From positions 1 through 64,000 of the forward strand of contig JAHBZL010000011.1 in NCBI GenBank assembly GCA_019635485.1: DNA of 64,000 nucleotides, in the 5' to 3' direction. Below the pieces are notes generated by a model. It made no database searches. It was not told the origin of the DNA and worked only from the letters and a program-made list of their open reading frames with translations. This document shows positions 9,213-17,859 of this stretch, one piece after another. Source of the stretch: Piscinibacter sp. (GTDB lineage: Bacteria; Pseudomonadota; Gammaproteobacteria; Burkholderiales; Burkholderiaceae_C). Made by a program: the position numbers and the translations under genes. Position 1 is the stretch's first letter. Every line of letters starts with the position of its first letter.

Positions 9213-9883
9213 TGGTCGATCGCACGGCCCTCCCGATCCGACGACGCAGGCACGCGCGGCCCCAGGAGCTTCTGGATGCCGCCCTTAGCCTGTTTATCGA
9301 GAAAGGCTTTGCGGCAGCGCGTGCCGACGAGATCGCCGCGCGCGCCGGCGTCAGCAAGGGGACGCTCTACCTGTACTTCCACAGCAAGGAAGACTTGCTC
9401 CAGGAACTGATCGCGCAGCGCTTCTCTTCCAAAATCGCCATCTCGTTTCACGTGGCGACCGATGCCAGGGCAAGCCTGGACATGCTTCGAGAGGTCGTCG
9501 CCACTTGGCGCTCGGCGCTCATCGAAGGAGATGCAGGCGGCATCGTCAAGCTGCTGTTCACGGAAGCACGCAACTTCCCCGTCCTGGCCGATTTCTGGAT
9601 GAGAGAGGTCATCACACCCACACGTCTGCTCGTCTCCAAGATCGTCAAGCACGGCATTGAGCGAGCCGAGTTCCGTGCCGTGGCCCCCAACTCGGTGGTG
9701 GACGCGCTGGTGCTGCCCTTGATCGCGGCTTGCCTGCAACGCCATGCGATTAACCCGCACGCATCATCCGATGGCACGCCATGCGGCCACGACGACCTCA
9801 ACAGCTGCTTCGAGTTGGTTCTCGAAGGGCTGATGGATCGGCCCGCCGAGCGCACGCCGACCCCCACCCGGATGACCGCATGA
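9212..9883 (+). CDS. TetR-family regulator, last gene of the efflux operon
   Basis: A 223-residue TetR-family protein with the helix-turn-helix AARAGVSKGTLYLYFHSKEDLL at about residues 42-63, an almost ideal family signature, and a helical effector domain including LADFWMREVITPTRLLV. The start is the ATG in TGATG, sharing one base with the hydrolase stop. It is co-directional with the RND operon rather than divergent, so it may control a distant locus, fine-tune its own operon, or sense the hydrolase product. It is clearly different in sequence from the TetR at 1784-2434. Confidence 0.85.
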   Translation: MVDRTALPIRRRRHARPQELLDAALSLFIEKGFAAARADEIAARAGVSKGTLYLYFHSKEDLLQELIAQRFSSKIAISFHVATDARASLDMLREVVATWRSALIEGDAGGIVKLLFTEARNFPVLADFWMREVITPTRLLVSKIVKHGIERAEFRAVAPNSVVDALVLPLIAACLQRHAINPHASSDGTPCGHDDLNSCFELVLEGLMDRPAERTPTPTRMTA

Positions 9884-10283
9884 AGATCTAAGGCGCCGTC
9901 GCCCTTGGCGCGCGCGACATCGCACTCTCGCGTGGATGCCGCACGATGTAACGGTCAGGGCTGCACACCCATGCTGGCGAGCAGAAGTAGACCAGGTTGA
10001 AGGCTGAAAGGCTGCTCTCGGGCGACCAATCTCAGCGCTGCTGCGTCTGCTTCGGGTCGCCAAGGGCCATCCTTGCCGCTTCAGCGACGACAGGTCATCG
10101 TTCGTCAGCGGACAGTCCGCCCTCGCCCGGGCGGCGCACGGCGAGCGAGCGCCGAGCCGGTTTGTGCGCTGACGTTCCGGCGTCCGATCGGGCGGCCGGC
10201 TTCGGCCCCAAGACGGGCTGGGGCGTGTCCGCGACTCCATCTACCTGTTCACGACAGCATCTGGTCGGAACACCACGGTGCGG
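9884..10283. other. intergenic, possible gene remnants
   Basis: 400 bases without a convincing gene between the efflux operon and the convergent acylphosphatase. Right after the tetR, the codons from the ATG at 9881 read MKI-stop-GAVALGARD, which vaguely resembles the start of a zinc alcohol dehydrogenase, but it is broken at once by TAA. No hairpin terminator or repeat was identified. Confidence 0.35.
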
Positions 10284-10589
10284 CTACTCGGTCGGCCGCT
10301 GCTCGAATCCCTCGAAGCGCGTCGCGCTCGCCACCGTGGCCGTGTCGATGCCGATGACGCGCGCCTCGGGCACACCGTCGCGCAGCCAGTCGCGCAGCTG
10401 ACCGATCTGCTGCGGCGGCCCCTGCAGCATCGCCTCGACCGTGCCGTCACGCCGGTTGCGCACCCAGCCGGCCACACCCAGCGTGCGCGCCTGGCGCGTG
10501 CAGGCATAGCGGAAGCCCACGCCCTGCACGCGGCCGTGCACGCGCACCAGCCAGGTCTCGATCGCGGTCGCTTCGTCCGGCTTCATCAC
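10284..10589 (-). CDS. acyP: acylphosphatase
   Basis: This small cytosolic enzyme hydrolyses acyl phosphates to carboxylate and phosphate. The 101 residues match the family's 90-100. The signature VRVHGRVQGVGFRYACTRQA contains the catalytic Arg in GVGFR, and GWVRNRRDGTVEAMLQG contains the catalytic Asn and the second conserved block. It may start at the first ATG (10589) or the adjacent second one (10586). It stands alone and diverges from the flavoprotein gene, with 87 bases between their starts. Confidence 0.93.
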   Translation of the reverse strand: MMKPDEATAIETWLVRVHGRVQGVGFRYACTRQARTLGVAGWVRNRRDGTVEAMLQGPPQQIGQLRDWLRDGVPEARVIGIDTATVASATRFEGFEQRPTE

Positions 10590-10676
10590 GCCAAGCGTAA
10601 TTCAAGGCGGAGCACGTGACCAAATCGTGAGCAGTGTTTGACGGTGCCGTGAAGCCCGCCGACCAGACTGCTCGGC

Positions 10677-12032
10677 ATGGACTTCACACGCCACATCGTC
10701 ATCGTCGGCGGCGGCTTCGCCGGCACCACGCTCGCCCGCGCGCTCGAGCCCCGCCTGCCCCCCGGCTGGCGCGTCGTGCTGATCAGCGAGGAGAGCTACA
10801 CGACCTTCAACCCGATGCTGGCCGAGGTCGTCGGCGCGTCGGTGTTCCCCGAGCACGTGGTCGCGCCGATCCGCCAGATGCTGCGCTCGAGCCGCTTCGT
10901 GATGGGCCGAGTGACCGACATCGACCGCGTGCGCCGCGTCGTCAGCGCCGGCACGCTGGCCGGCGTGCAGGAGATCGCCTACGAGCATCTCGTGTTCGCC
11001 TTCGGCACGCGCGCCAATCTCGAACTGGTGCCGGGCCTGGCAGAACACGCGCTGCCGCTCAAGCTGGTCGGCGACGCGCTGTTCATCCGCAACCGCGTGC
11101 TGCAGCGCGTCGCGCGCATCGAGCTGGAGAGCGATCGGGCGCTGCGCCGCACGCTCGGCCACTTCGTCGTGATCGGCGGCGGCTTCTCGGGCGTGGAGGT
11201 GGCCGGCGAACTGGCCGACTTCCTGGCCGGCGCGCGCCGCTACTACCCGCGGGTGCAGCCCGACGAACTGCGCGTCACGCTGCTGCAAGACGCCGATCGC
11301 CTGCTGCTCGAGCTGCCCGCCACGCTCGGTGCCGCCGCGGCGCATTCGCTGCGCGGGCGCGGTGTCGACGTGCGCCTGGGCGCACGCGCCGGCCGCGTCG
11401 ACGCCGACGGCGTGCTGCTGCAGGGCGGCGAGAAGCTGGACGCCGCGACCGTGATCTGCACGATCGGCACCAAGCCGAACCCGCTGGCCGAGCGCCTCGG
11501 CCTGCCGGCCCAGCGCGGCCGGCTCGTCACCGCGCCGGATCTCTCGGTGCAGGACACGGACGACCTGTGGGCCATCGGCGACTGCGCGCTGGTGCGCAAC
11601 CACGCGGCCGACCAGCACCGTCCGCCGGAAGCCGGCCCCGCCGCGCCGGTCAGCTACGCGCCGCCGACCGCGCAGTTCGCCGTCGCGCAGGCGCAGGCGC
11701 TGGCGCGCAACCTGATCGCCCGCATCGAGCGGCGGCCGACGCGTCCGTTCGCGCACGTCTCGAAAGGAATGATGGCCACCACCGGCCACCTGAAGGGCGT
11801 CGCGCAGGTCGCGGGGCTGCGCCTGTCGGGCCTGCCGGCCTGGCTGCTGTGGCGCGCGTACTACCTGCTGCGCATGCCGACGCTCGGCCGCAAGGTGCGC
11901 ATCTGGGTCGAATGGACCTGGGGCATGTTCTTCGCCGCCGACATCACCCACCTGCGCTTCACGCGCACCGCCGAGGCCGACGCACCGTCGCTGCCGCCGG
12001 CGCCCACCACCGTTTCCCCTTCCCAACCCTAG
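10677..12032 (+). CDS. NAD(P)/FAD-dependent oxidoreductase, type II NADH dehydrogenase-like
   Basis: This 451-residue two-dinucleotide-binding flavoprotein has an N-terminal FAD fold (HIVIVGGGFAGTTLAR), a second Rossmann fold (FVVIGGGFSGVEVAGELADF) and the FAD phosphate-binding C-block (DDLWAIGDCA). These are the diagnostic motifs of NDH-2-like quinone oxidoreductases. The C-terminal part is amphipathic and hydrophobic (LPAWLLWRAYYLLRMP), as in enzymes that dock on the membrane. It probably passes electrons from NADH to quinone without proton pumping. A sulfide:quinone-type role cannot be excluded, but the disulfide cysteines expected for SQR are absent. It heads the run leading to the 3-hydroxybutyrate dehydrogenase 9 bases downstream. 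Confidence 0.85.
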   Translation: MDFTRHIVIVGGGFAGTTLARALEPRLPPGWRVVLISEESYTTFNPMLAEVVGASVFPEHVVAPIRQMLRSSRFVMGRVTDIDRVRRVVSAGTLAGVQEIAYEHLVFAFGTRANLELVPGLAEHALPLKLVGDALFIRNRVLQRVARIELESDRALRRTLGHFVVIGGGFSGVEVAGELADFLAGARRYYPRVQPDELRVTLLQDADRLLLELPATLGAAAAHSLRGRGVDVRLGARAGRVDADGVLLQGGEKLDAATVICTIGTKPNPLAERLGLPAQRGRLVTAPDLSVQDTDDLWAIGDCALVRNHAADQHRPPEAGPAAPVSYAPPTAQFAVAQAQALARNLIARIERRPTRPFAHVSKGMMATTGHLKGVAQVAGLRLSGLPAWLLWRAYYLLRMPTLGRKVRIWVEWTWGMFFAADITHLRFTRTAEADAPSLPPAPTTVSPSQP

Positions 12033-12041
12033 GAGAGCAAC

Positions 12042-12824
12042 GTGCTCAAGCACAAATCCGCCATCATCACCGGCTCGACCAGCGGCATCGGCCTGGGCAT
12101 CGCCCGCGCCTTCGCGGCCCAGGGCGCCGACATCGTGCTCAACGGCTTCGGCAATGCCGCGGAGATCGAGGCGCTGCGCGCCGGCCTGGAACGCGAGTTC
12201 GGCGTCAAGGTGCGCTACTCCGGCGCCGACATGAGCCAGCCGGAACAGGTGCGCGCGCTCGCCGAGCTGGCGCGCGCCGAATTCGGCCAGGTCGACATCG
12301 TCGTCAACAACGCCGGCATCCAGCATGTCGCGCCGATCGAGGACTTCGACGACGCGAAGTGGAACGCCGTGCTGGCGATCAACCTCTCGTCGGCCTTCCA
12401 CCTGATCAAGGCCGTCGTCCCCGGCATGAAGGCGCGGCGCTTCGGCCGCATCATCAACGTGGCCTCGGCCCACGGGCTGACCGCCTCGCCGTTCAAGTCG
12501 GCCTACGTGGCGGCCAAGCACGGGCTGATCGGCCTGTCCAAGACCGTCGCGGTCGAGCTGGCCGAACACGGCATCACCTCCAACACGATCTGCCCCGGCT
12601 ACGTGAAGACGCCGCTGGTGGAGAAGCAGATCGCCGACCAGGCCAAGGCGCACGGCATCTCGCCGGAGCAGGTGGTGCGCGAGGTGATGCTTTCGCACCA
12701 GGCGCGCAAGGAGTTCATCCAGGTCGAGGAGCTCGCCGCGCTGGCCGTGTTCCTCGCCTCCGACGCCGCTGCGTCGATGACCGGCACCGCGCTGGCCATG
12801 GACGGCGGCTGGACGCTGCACTGA
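12042..12824 (+). CDS. bdhA: 3-hydroxybutyrate dehydrogenase (SDR family)
   Basis: It oxidises (R)-3-hydroxybutyrate to acetoacetate with NAD in the breakdown of polyhydroxybutyrate. The 260 residues have the short-chain dehydrogenase plan: TGSTSGIGLGIA cofactor loop, NNAGIQHVAPI (typical of this enzyme), catalytic Ser in NVASAHGL, and YVAAKHG carrying the Tyr-x-x-x-Lys pair. TICPGYVKTPLVEKQI and the Gln/Lys-rich substrate lid also fit the family. The start is GTG at 12042, 5 bases after the Shine-Dalgarno AGGAGA (12031-12036). A sigma factor and a patatin follow; in Burkholderiales a bdhA-patatin pairing is familiar. Confidence 0.92.
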   Translation: MLKHKSAIITGSTSGIGLGIARAFAAQGADIVLNGFGNAAEIEALRAGLEREFGVKVRYSGADMSQPEQVRALAELARAEFGQVDIVVNNAGIQHVAPIEDFDDAKWNAVLAINLSSAFHLIKAVVPGMKARRFGRIINVASAHGLTASPFKSAYVAAKHGLIGLSKTVAVELAEHGITSNTICPGYVKTPLVEKQIADQAKAHGISPEQVVREVMLSHQARKEFIQVEELAALAVFLASDAAASMTGTALAMDGGWTLH

Positions 12825-12844
12825 TCCCCGTGGAGGCCCCCGCC

Positions 12845-13417
12845 ATGCACGACTTCGCCACCCAGCTCGTCGAGCTGCGCCCGCTGCTGGTGCGCATGGC
12901 GCGCCAGCGCCTGAAGAACGACGCCTGGGTCGAGGACGCGGTGTCCGAGACCCTGGTCGCCGCGCTCGAGAACCCGGCCGCCTACGCCGGGCGCGCCAAG
13001 CTGCGCACCTGGGCGGTGGGCATCCTCAAGCACAAGGTCGTCGACCAGATCCGCCGCCACACCCGCGAGTGCCAGCTCGACACCCCGGAGGACGACCCCG
13101 AGTCGGACCCGCTCGCCGATGCCGGCGCGGACACCTTCGCCGAGGCGCCGGCCGACTGGGGCGACCCGCAGGAGCGCCTGGCGCGGCGCCAGTTCATGGC
13201 CTGCTTCCAGCGCAGCCTGAAGGAACTGCCCCGCCAGCAGGGCCGGGCGTTCATGATGCGCAACTGGATGGACGCCGAGACCGAGGACATCTGCAGCGAA
13301 CTCGGCGTGACCGCCAACCACCTCGCGGTGATGCTGCACCGCGCCCGCCACAAGCTGCGTGCGTCGCTGGCCACGCAGTGGCTGGGCGGCGCGGCCGCAC
13401 TGCCTTCCCACGGATGA
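12845..13417 (+). CDS. ECF-type RNA polymerase sigma factor
   Basis: A 190-residue sigma-70 family factor with region 2 (DAWVEDAVSETLVAALENP...KLRTWAVGILKHKVVDQIRR) and region 4 (LPRQQGRAFMMRNWMDAETEDICSELGVTANHLAVMLHRARHKLR), separated by an acidic linker. It belongs to the small group of about 190-residue factors without an adjacent anti-sigma gene. It starts 20 bases after bdhA and its stop overlaps the patatin ATG (ATGA). How its activity is controlled is not visible: no zinc-binding anti-sigma factor is encoded nearby. Confidence 0.88.
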   Translation: MHDFATQLVELRPLLVRMARQRLKNDAWVEDAVSETLVAALENPAAYAGRAKLRTWAVGILKHKVVDQIRRHTRECQLDTPEDDPESDPLADAGADTFAEAPADWGDPQERLARRQFMACFQRSLKELPRQQGRAFMMRNWMDAETEDICSELGVTANHLAVMLHRARHKLRASLATQWLGGAAALPSHG

Positions 13418-14568
13418 AGAACACCATGGCCTACTCCCGCAAGCCCCGCCCCGCCGAAACCCCGGCCCGCCCGAGTGGCAAGGACGGCCTGCCCGGCCAG
13501 GTCGTCCTGGTGCTGCAAGGCGGCGGCGCGCTGGGCGCCTACCAGCTCGGCTGCTACCAGGCGCTGCACGAGGCCGGCATCGAGCCGGACTGGGTGATCG
13601 GCACCTCGATCGGCGCGATCAACGCCTCGCTGATCGCCGGCAACCCGCCGGAGCGGCGCATGCACGCGCTGCAGACCTTCTGGCAGCACATGCAGCGGTC
13701 CGCCCCCGCGCCGTCGCCGTTCGACTGGTTCGGCCTCGGCAACATGGCCGCGAACCTGGCCACCGTGTGGCGCGGCATCCCGGACTTCTTCACGCCCAAC
13801 CTGCATGCGCTGCGCGGCAGCACCGCCTCGCTGGGCGTCGAGTCCGCGGCCTACTACAGCACCGCCCCGCTGCGCGAGACACTCGGCACGCTGGTCGACT
13901 TCGACTACCTGTGCGAGTGCCGCACGCGCATGACGGTCGGCGCGGTGAACGTCGTGACCGGCGCGATGCGCTACTTCGACACCCGCAAGGAACGCCTGGG
14001 CGTCGACCACGTGATGGCCTCCGGCGCCCTGCCGCCGGCGTTCGGCGCGATCCGCATCGACGGCGAGCCCTACTGGGACGGCGGCATCTACTCGAACACG
14101 CCGATCGAGGCCGTGCTGGACGACAAGCCGCGCCGCGACTCGCTGATCTTCGCCGTCAACGTCTGGCACCAGCAGGGGCCGGAGCCGGAGTCGATCTGGC
14201 AGGTGATGGGCCGGCAGAAGGACATCCAGTACGCCAGCCGCGCCGACAGCCACATCGCCCGGCAGAAGCAGATCCACCGCCTGCGCCACGTGATCCGCGA
14301 GCTGCACAAGCAGATCCCGGCAGGCCGCCAGGATGACCCGAAGGTGAAGGAGCTCGCCGGCTGGGGCTGCGGCACCACGATGCACGTGGCGCACCTGGTC
14401 GCGCCGCGTGTCGACGGCGAGGACCACACCAAGGACATCGACTTCACGCCCGCCGGCGTGCTGGCGCGCCGCCAGGCCGGCTATGCCGACACGCGCCGGA
14501 TGATCGAGCGCGCGCCCTGGGAGCGCTCCGGCACGGACCCGATCGAAGGCGTCATCGAACACGTGTGA
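13414..14568 (+). CDS. patatin-like phospholipase
   Basis: This 384-residue lipid acyl hydrolase has a patatin domain: oxyanion loop LQGGGALGAYQLG, nucleophile Ser in GTSIGAINA, and catalytic Asp in DGGIYSNTP, which is the Ser-Asp dyad of the family. The C-terminal part (EDHTKDIDFTPAGVLARRQAGYADTRRMI) matches the extra domain seen in proteobacterial patatins encoded next to bdhA. The ATG at 13414 overlaps the sigma-factor stop; the ATG at 13426 is an alternative. Context suggests a role in turnover of polyhydroxybutyrate granules or membrane lipids; this is inference. Confidence 0.88.
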   Translation: MKNTMAYSRKPRPAETPARPSGKDGLPGQVVLVLQGGGALGAYQLGCYQALHEAGIEPDWVIGTSIGAINASLIAGNPPERRMHALQTFWQHMQRSAPAPSPFDWFGLGNMAANLATVWRGIPDFFTPNLHALRGSTASLGVESAAYYSTAPLRETLGTLVDFDYLCECRTRMTVGAVNVVTGAMRYFDTRKERLGVDHVMASGALPPAFGAIRIDGEPYWDGGIYSNTPIEAVLDDKPRRDSLIFAVNVWHQQGPEPESIWQVMGRQKDIQYASRADSHIARQKQIHRLRHVIRELHKQIPAGRQDDPKVKELAGWGCGTTMHVAHLVAPRVDGEDHTKDIDFTPAGVLARRQAGYADTRRMIERAPWERSGTDPIEGVIEHV

Positions 14569-14575
14569 GGACAAC

Positions 14576-15223
14576 ATGATCGAGACCATCGAGCAGCTGC
14601 TGCTGAACAACCGGCGCTTCGTCGCCGAGCAGCTGATGCAGGACCCGGCCTACTTCGACCACCTGGCCGAAGGGCAGCACCCGCAGTTCCTGTGGATCGG
14701 GTGCTCGGACAGCCGAGTCAGCCCGAACCTGATCACCGGCACCGCGTCCGGCGACATGTTCGTGCACCGCAACATCGCCAACCTCGTCGTGCAGACCGAC
14801 ATGAACCTGCTGTCGGTGCTGCAGTACGCGGTCGACGTGCTGCAGGTGCGCCACGTGATCGTCTGCGGCCACTACGGCTGCGGCGGCGTGAAGGCGGCCC
14901 TGGACAACCACGAGCACGGCCTGATCGACAACTGGCTGCGCACCGTCAAGGACACGCGCCAGTACTTCGGGCGCGAGCTCGACGGCCTGGACGACGAGGC
15001 GCGCTTCCGGCGGCTGGTCGAGCTGAACGTGGTCGAACAGGTCTACAACCTCGGCAAGACCAACGTCGTGCGCCAGTCCTGGCGCGCCCGCGGCCAGCCG
15101 TGGATCCACGGCTGGGTGTTCGACCTGGCCAGCGGCCACATCCATCCTCAGACGCCGATGATCGGCGACGACGCGGGCCTCGCCGCGATCTGCAAATTCC
15201 ACGCGGGCGTCGCTGCGCCCTGA
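14576..15223 (+). CDS. can: beta-class carbonic anhydrase
   Basis: It interconverts CO2 and bicarbonate. The 215 residues match the usual 210-230. Zinc ligands are visible in CSDSRV (Cys and Asp) and in HYGCGG (His and Cys, preceded by VIVCG), and FVHRNIANLV is the conserved active-site strand. It begins 7 bases after the patatin stop, in the same transcript. A beta-carbonic anhydrase makes sense in a cell carrying the Calvin cycle operon found 16 kb away, although it is also needed for ordinary bicarbonate-dependent carboxylases. Confidence 0.95.
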   Translation: MIETIEQLLLNNRRFVAEQLMQDPAYFDHLAEGQHPQFLWIGCSDSRVSPNLITGTASGDMFVHRNIANLVVQTDMNLLSVLQYAVDVLQVRHVIVCGHYGCGGVKAALDNHEHGLIDNWLRTVKDTRQYFGRELDGLDDEARFRRLVELNVVEQVYNLGKTNVVRQSWRARGQPWIHGWVFDLASGHIHPQTPMIGDDAGLAAICKFHAGVAAP

Positions 15224-15229
15224 ACAACC

Positions 15230-16210
15230 ATGAACCTCGAACTGCTCAGCGCCGCGGTGCTGATTGCCGTGCCCTGCGCGGCGATCATGGGCTACGCCAT
15301 CCAGCGCGGCGCGACCTGCACGGTCGCCGCCGTCGACGAACTGCTCGGCAAGCGCAGCGCGCGCCGCCTCGCCAGCCTGGCCGAGGCCTCGCTGTGGGTG
15401 GCCGGCGGACTGCTGCTGGCGCGCATGGTGATGTCGCTGCCGGCGCTGCCGGCCGGCTACGCGATCGGCCCGTGGACCCTCGCCGGCGCTGCGCTGCTGG
15501 GTTTCGGCGCGTGGGTCAACGGCGCCTGCGTGTTCGGCGCCATCGCCCGCTTCGGTTCGGGCGAATGGGCCTACGCGCTGACGCCGCTGGGCTTCTACCT
15601 CGGCTGCCTGACGGTGGGGGCGTTCGGTGCGCCGGTGGCGCAACGCCTGCCTGCCGGCTCTCCGGTGCTGGACCTGCCGGCGGCGGCGGTGCTGCTGTTC
15701 CTCGTTTTCGCGGCCTGGCGCGCGGTCGGCCTGCTGCGTCGCGGACCGACGATGTTCGCGGCCCGGCTGTGGGCACCGCACATGGCGACCGCGGTGATCG
15801 GCATCACCTTCGTGATCATGCTGCTGGCGGTCGGCGCCTGGGCCTACACGGACGTGCTGGCCGAGCTGGCACGCGGCATGTCGTCCAGCGTCCCGGTGCG
15901 GGTGCTGTTCTTCCTCGCGCTGCTGGGCGGCGCCGCCTGGGGCGGCTGGACGGCCGGCCGCTGGCACCCCACGCTGCCCGGCTGGCGCCAGGTGCTGCGC
16001 TGCACCGCCGGCGGCGCGCTGATGGCCTGGGGGACGCTGCTGATCCCGGGCAGCAACGACGGCCTGATCCTGATCGGCATGCCGCTGCTGTGGCCCTACG
16101 CCTGGCTGGCGTTCGCGACGATGTGCGCGACGATCGCCGCGTCGATGCTGCTGTCCCGCCAGTTCTCACATTTTGGTCACGGCGCGCGCCGCAGCGGGGC
16201 GGCTTCCTAG
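15230..16210 (+). CDS. YeeE/YedE-family membrane protein (sulfur transport-like)
   Basis: An inner-membrane protein of 326 residues with about nine hydrophobic segments. Two motifs characteristic of YeeE/YedE (TsuA-like) proteins are present: AIQRGATCTVAAVDE near residue 25 and GAWVNGACVFGAIARFGSGEW near residue 90, each with the Cys that contacts thiosulfate in characterised members. It could import thiosulfate or another reduced sulfur compound; no rhodanese or TusA partner gene is adjacent. It starts 7 bases after the carbonic anhydrase stop. Confidence 0.78.
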   Translation: MNLELLSAAVLIAVPCAAIMGYAIQRGATCTVAAVDELLGKRSARRLASLAEASLWVAGGLLLARMVMSLPALPAGYAIGPWTLAGAALLGFGAWVNGACVFGAIARFGSGEWAYALTPLGFYLGCLTVGAFGAPVAQRLPAGSPVLDLPAAAVLLFLVFAAWRAVGLLRRGPTMFAARLWAPHMATAVIGITFVIMLLAVGAWAYTDVLAELARGMSSSVPVRVLFFLALLGGAAWGGWTAGRWHPTLPGWRQVLRCTAGGALMAWGTLLIPGSNDGLILIGMPLLWPYAWLAFATMCATIAASMLLSRQFSHFGHGARRSGAAS

Positions 16211-16220
16211 AATTCCAGCC

Positions 16221-16934
16221 ATGAGCCGACGTGTACTGGTCGTCGAGGACGACCCCGACATCGGCCGGCTGGTGACCCTTCAGCTGGCCGAGATCGGCTG
16301 CGACTGCAAGCTGATCGACGACGGCGTTTCCGCACTCGCCGAAGCCCAGACCGGGCGCTACGACCTCGTCATCCTGGACCTGATGCTGCCCCGGCTGGAC
16401 GGCCTGCAGATCTGCCGCCGGCTGCGCGAGCGTGACCACCGGACGCCGGTGCTGATGCTGACCGCCAAGTCCACCGAGCTGGACCGCGTGCTCGGCCTCG
16501 AGCTCGGCGCGGACGACTACCTCACCAAGCCGTTTTCGATGCTCGAGCTGGCGGCGCGCGTGAAGGGGGTGTTCCGGCGCGCCGAGCAGGCGGCGGCCGC
16601 CCAGGTCGAAACGACGCCGGACGCGAAGCTGATCGAGGTGGACGACCTGCGCATCGACCTGCAGCGCCACGAGGCGCAGATCGCCGGCCGCGCCGTCGAG
16701 CTGACCGCCAAGGAATTCGAGCTGCTGGCCTTCTTCGCGCGCAGTCCCGGGCGCGTCTTCACCCGTGCACAGCTGCTGGATCAGGTCTGGGGCTACACGC
16801 ACAGCGGCTACGAGCACACCGTCAACTCGCACATCAACCGCCTGCGCAGCAAGATCGAAAGCGACCCGGGCAATCCCGCCTTCATCCAGACCGTCTGGGG
16901 CGTCGGCTACAAGTTCGCGGATCGGCGCGCCTAG
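16221..16934 (+). CDS. OmpR-family response regulator
   Basis: A 237-residue two-component regulator. The receiver domain carries the acidic pocket VVEDDPD, the phospho-acceptor Asp in LVILDLMLP, Thr in MLTAKS and Lys in LTKPF. The C-terminal winged helix includes LTAKEFELLAFFARSPGRVFTR and HTVNSHINRLRSKIE. The ATG at 16221 is preferred because the receiver begins directly after it. It is followed by its kinase after 4 bases. Target genes are unknown; no adjacent transporter or periplasmic gene indicates the signal. Confidence 0.92.
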   Translation: MSRRVLVVEDDPDIGRLVTLQLAEIGCDCKLIDDGVSALAEAQTGRYDLVILDLMLPRLDGLQICRRLRERDHRTPVLMLTAKSTELDRVLGLELGADDYLTKPFSMLELAARVKGVFRRAEQAAAAQVETTPDAKLIEVDDLRIDLQRHEAQIAGRAVELTAKEFELLAFFARSPGRVFTRAQLLDQVWGYTHSGYEHTVNSHINRLRSKIESDPGNPAFIQTVWGVGYKFADRRA

Positions 16935-16938
16935 GATC

Positions 16939-17859
16939 ATGGACGGCAGTACGCTCCTGCCGCCGCTGGCGCCGCCGGACGTGCTCGTCCTGCTGCTGCT
17001 GGCCGTTGCGGTGGCTGCCGGGGCCGTCTGGCGCCTGCTGCGGGTGCAGCAGCAGCTGGCGCAGCGCGACGAGGCGCTGGACCGCCAGGCCCATCGCCTG
17101 GCCGCGCACGAACGCGCCCTGCAGCAGCTGCAGCGCCAGCGCCACGAGCTGCTGGCCCGTGTCTCGCACGACCTGCGCACGCCGCTCGCGTCGATGCAGG
17201 GCTACATCGAGCTGCTGCTGCTGCGCCACGGCAGCCTGGCGGCCGCCGAGGAGCGCAACTACCTCGAGACCGCGGCGCGCCAGGGCGAGCGGCTGACGCG
17301 CCTGCTGGCCGATCTGTTCGACCTGACGCGCCTGGAGGCCGGGCAGCTGCAGGCCAGCCACGAGGACTTCGCGATCGCCGAGCTGGCGCAGGACCTGCTG
17401 CAGAAGTTCGACGCCGAGGCCACGCAGCGCGGCCTGCAGCTGCAGCTGGACTGCCGCTCGCCGTGCAACCGCTCGACCCGCGTGCACGCCGACCTGGCAC
17501 TGGTGGCCCGCGTGCTGGACAGCCTGCTCGAGAATGCACTGCGCCACACGCCCGAGGGCGGCCGCATCGTGCTCGAACTCGGCCATGGCGACGGCCGTGC
17601 CTGCATCGCGGTGCGCGACACCGGGCGCGGCATCGCCGCCGACGAGCTGCCGGGCATCTTCGAGCGCTACGAACGCGCCACCCGCGTGCGCGACGCAGAC
17701 CACAGCGACCACGCCGGCCTCGGCCTGGCGATCGCGCAGCACATCGTCGGCCTGCACGGCAGCCGCCTGGAGGTGCGCAGCACCGAAGGCGTCGGGACGA
17801 CGGTCTCGTTCGCGCTGCCGCTGGCCGCCGACATCACCGCGAGGAGGATCGCCGCATGA
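16939..17859 (+). CDS. sensor histidine kinase without a periplasmic sensor domain
   Basis: A 306-residue kinase with one N-terminal transmembrane helix (about residues 14-32), a Gln/Arg-rich coiled coil, HisKA with the phospho-acceptor His in RVSHDLRTPLASMQGY, and HATPase blocks: N box LLENALRHTP, G1 DTGRGI, G2 GLGLAIAQHIV. There is almost no periplasmic loop, so the signal must be sensed in the membrane, the cytoplasm or through a partner. The stop overlaps the next gene's ATG (ATGA), making the PAS-GAF protein a strong candidate partner. Confidence 0.9.
   Translation: MDGSTLLPPLAPPDVLVLLLLAVAVAAGAVWRLLRVQQQLAQRDEALDRQAHRLAAHERALQQLQRQRHELLARVSHDLRTPLASMQGYIELLLLRHGSLAAAEERNYLETAARQGERLTRLLADLFDLTRLEAGQLQASHEDFAIAELAQDLLQKFDAEATQRGLQLQLDCRSPCNRSTRVHADLALVARVLDSLLENALRHTPEGGRIVLELGHGDGRACIAVRDTGRGIAADELPGIFERYERATRVRDADHSDHAGLGLAIAQHIVGLHGSRLEVRSTEGVGTTVSFALPLAADITARRIAA

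Noticed and set aside
9881-9955. Remnant of a zinc alcohol dehydrogenase start after the second tetR
   Set aside because: Only about ten residues look similar and a stop codon follows the third codon; too short to support a pseudogene call.
9764-10240. 158-codon minus-strand open frame between the efflux operon and acyP
   Set aside because: No recognisable domain, Arg/Ser-rich composition and overlap with the real tetR end; no ribosome-binding site.
1400-10300. Integrative element bordered by a repeat of the tRNA-Leu 3' end
   Set aside because: No copy of the tRNA 3' sequence was found near 9900-10300 and no integrase or transposase gene is present.
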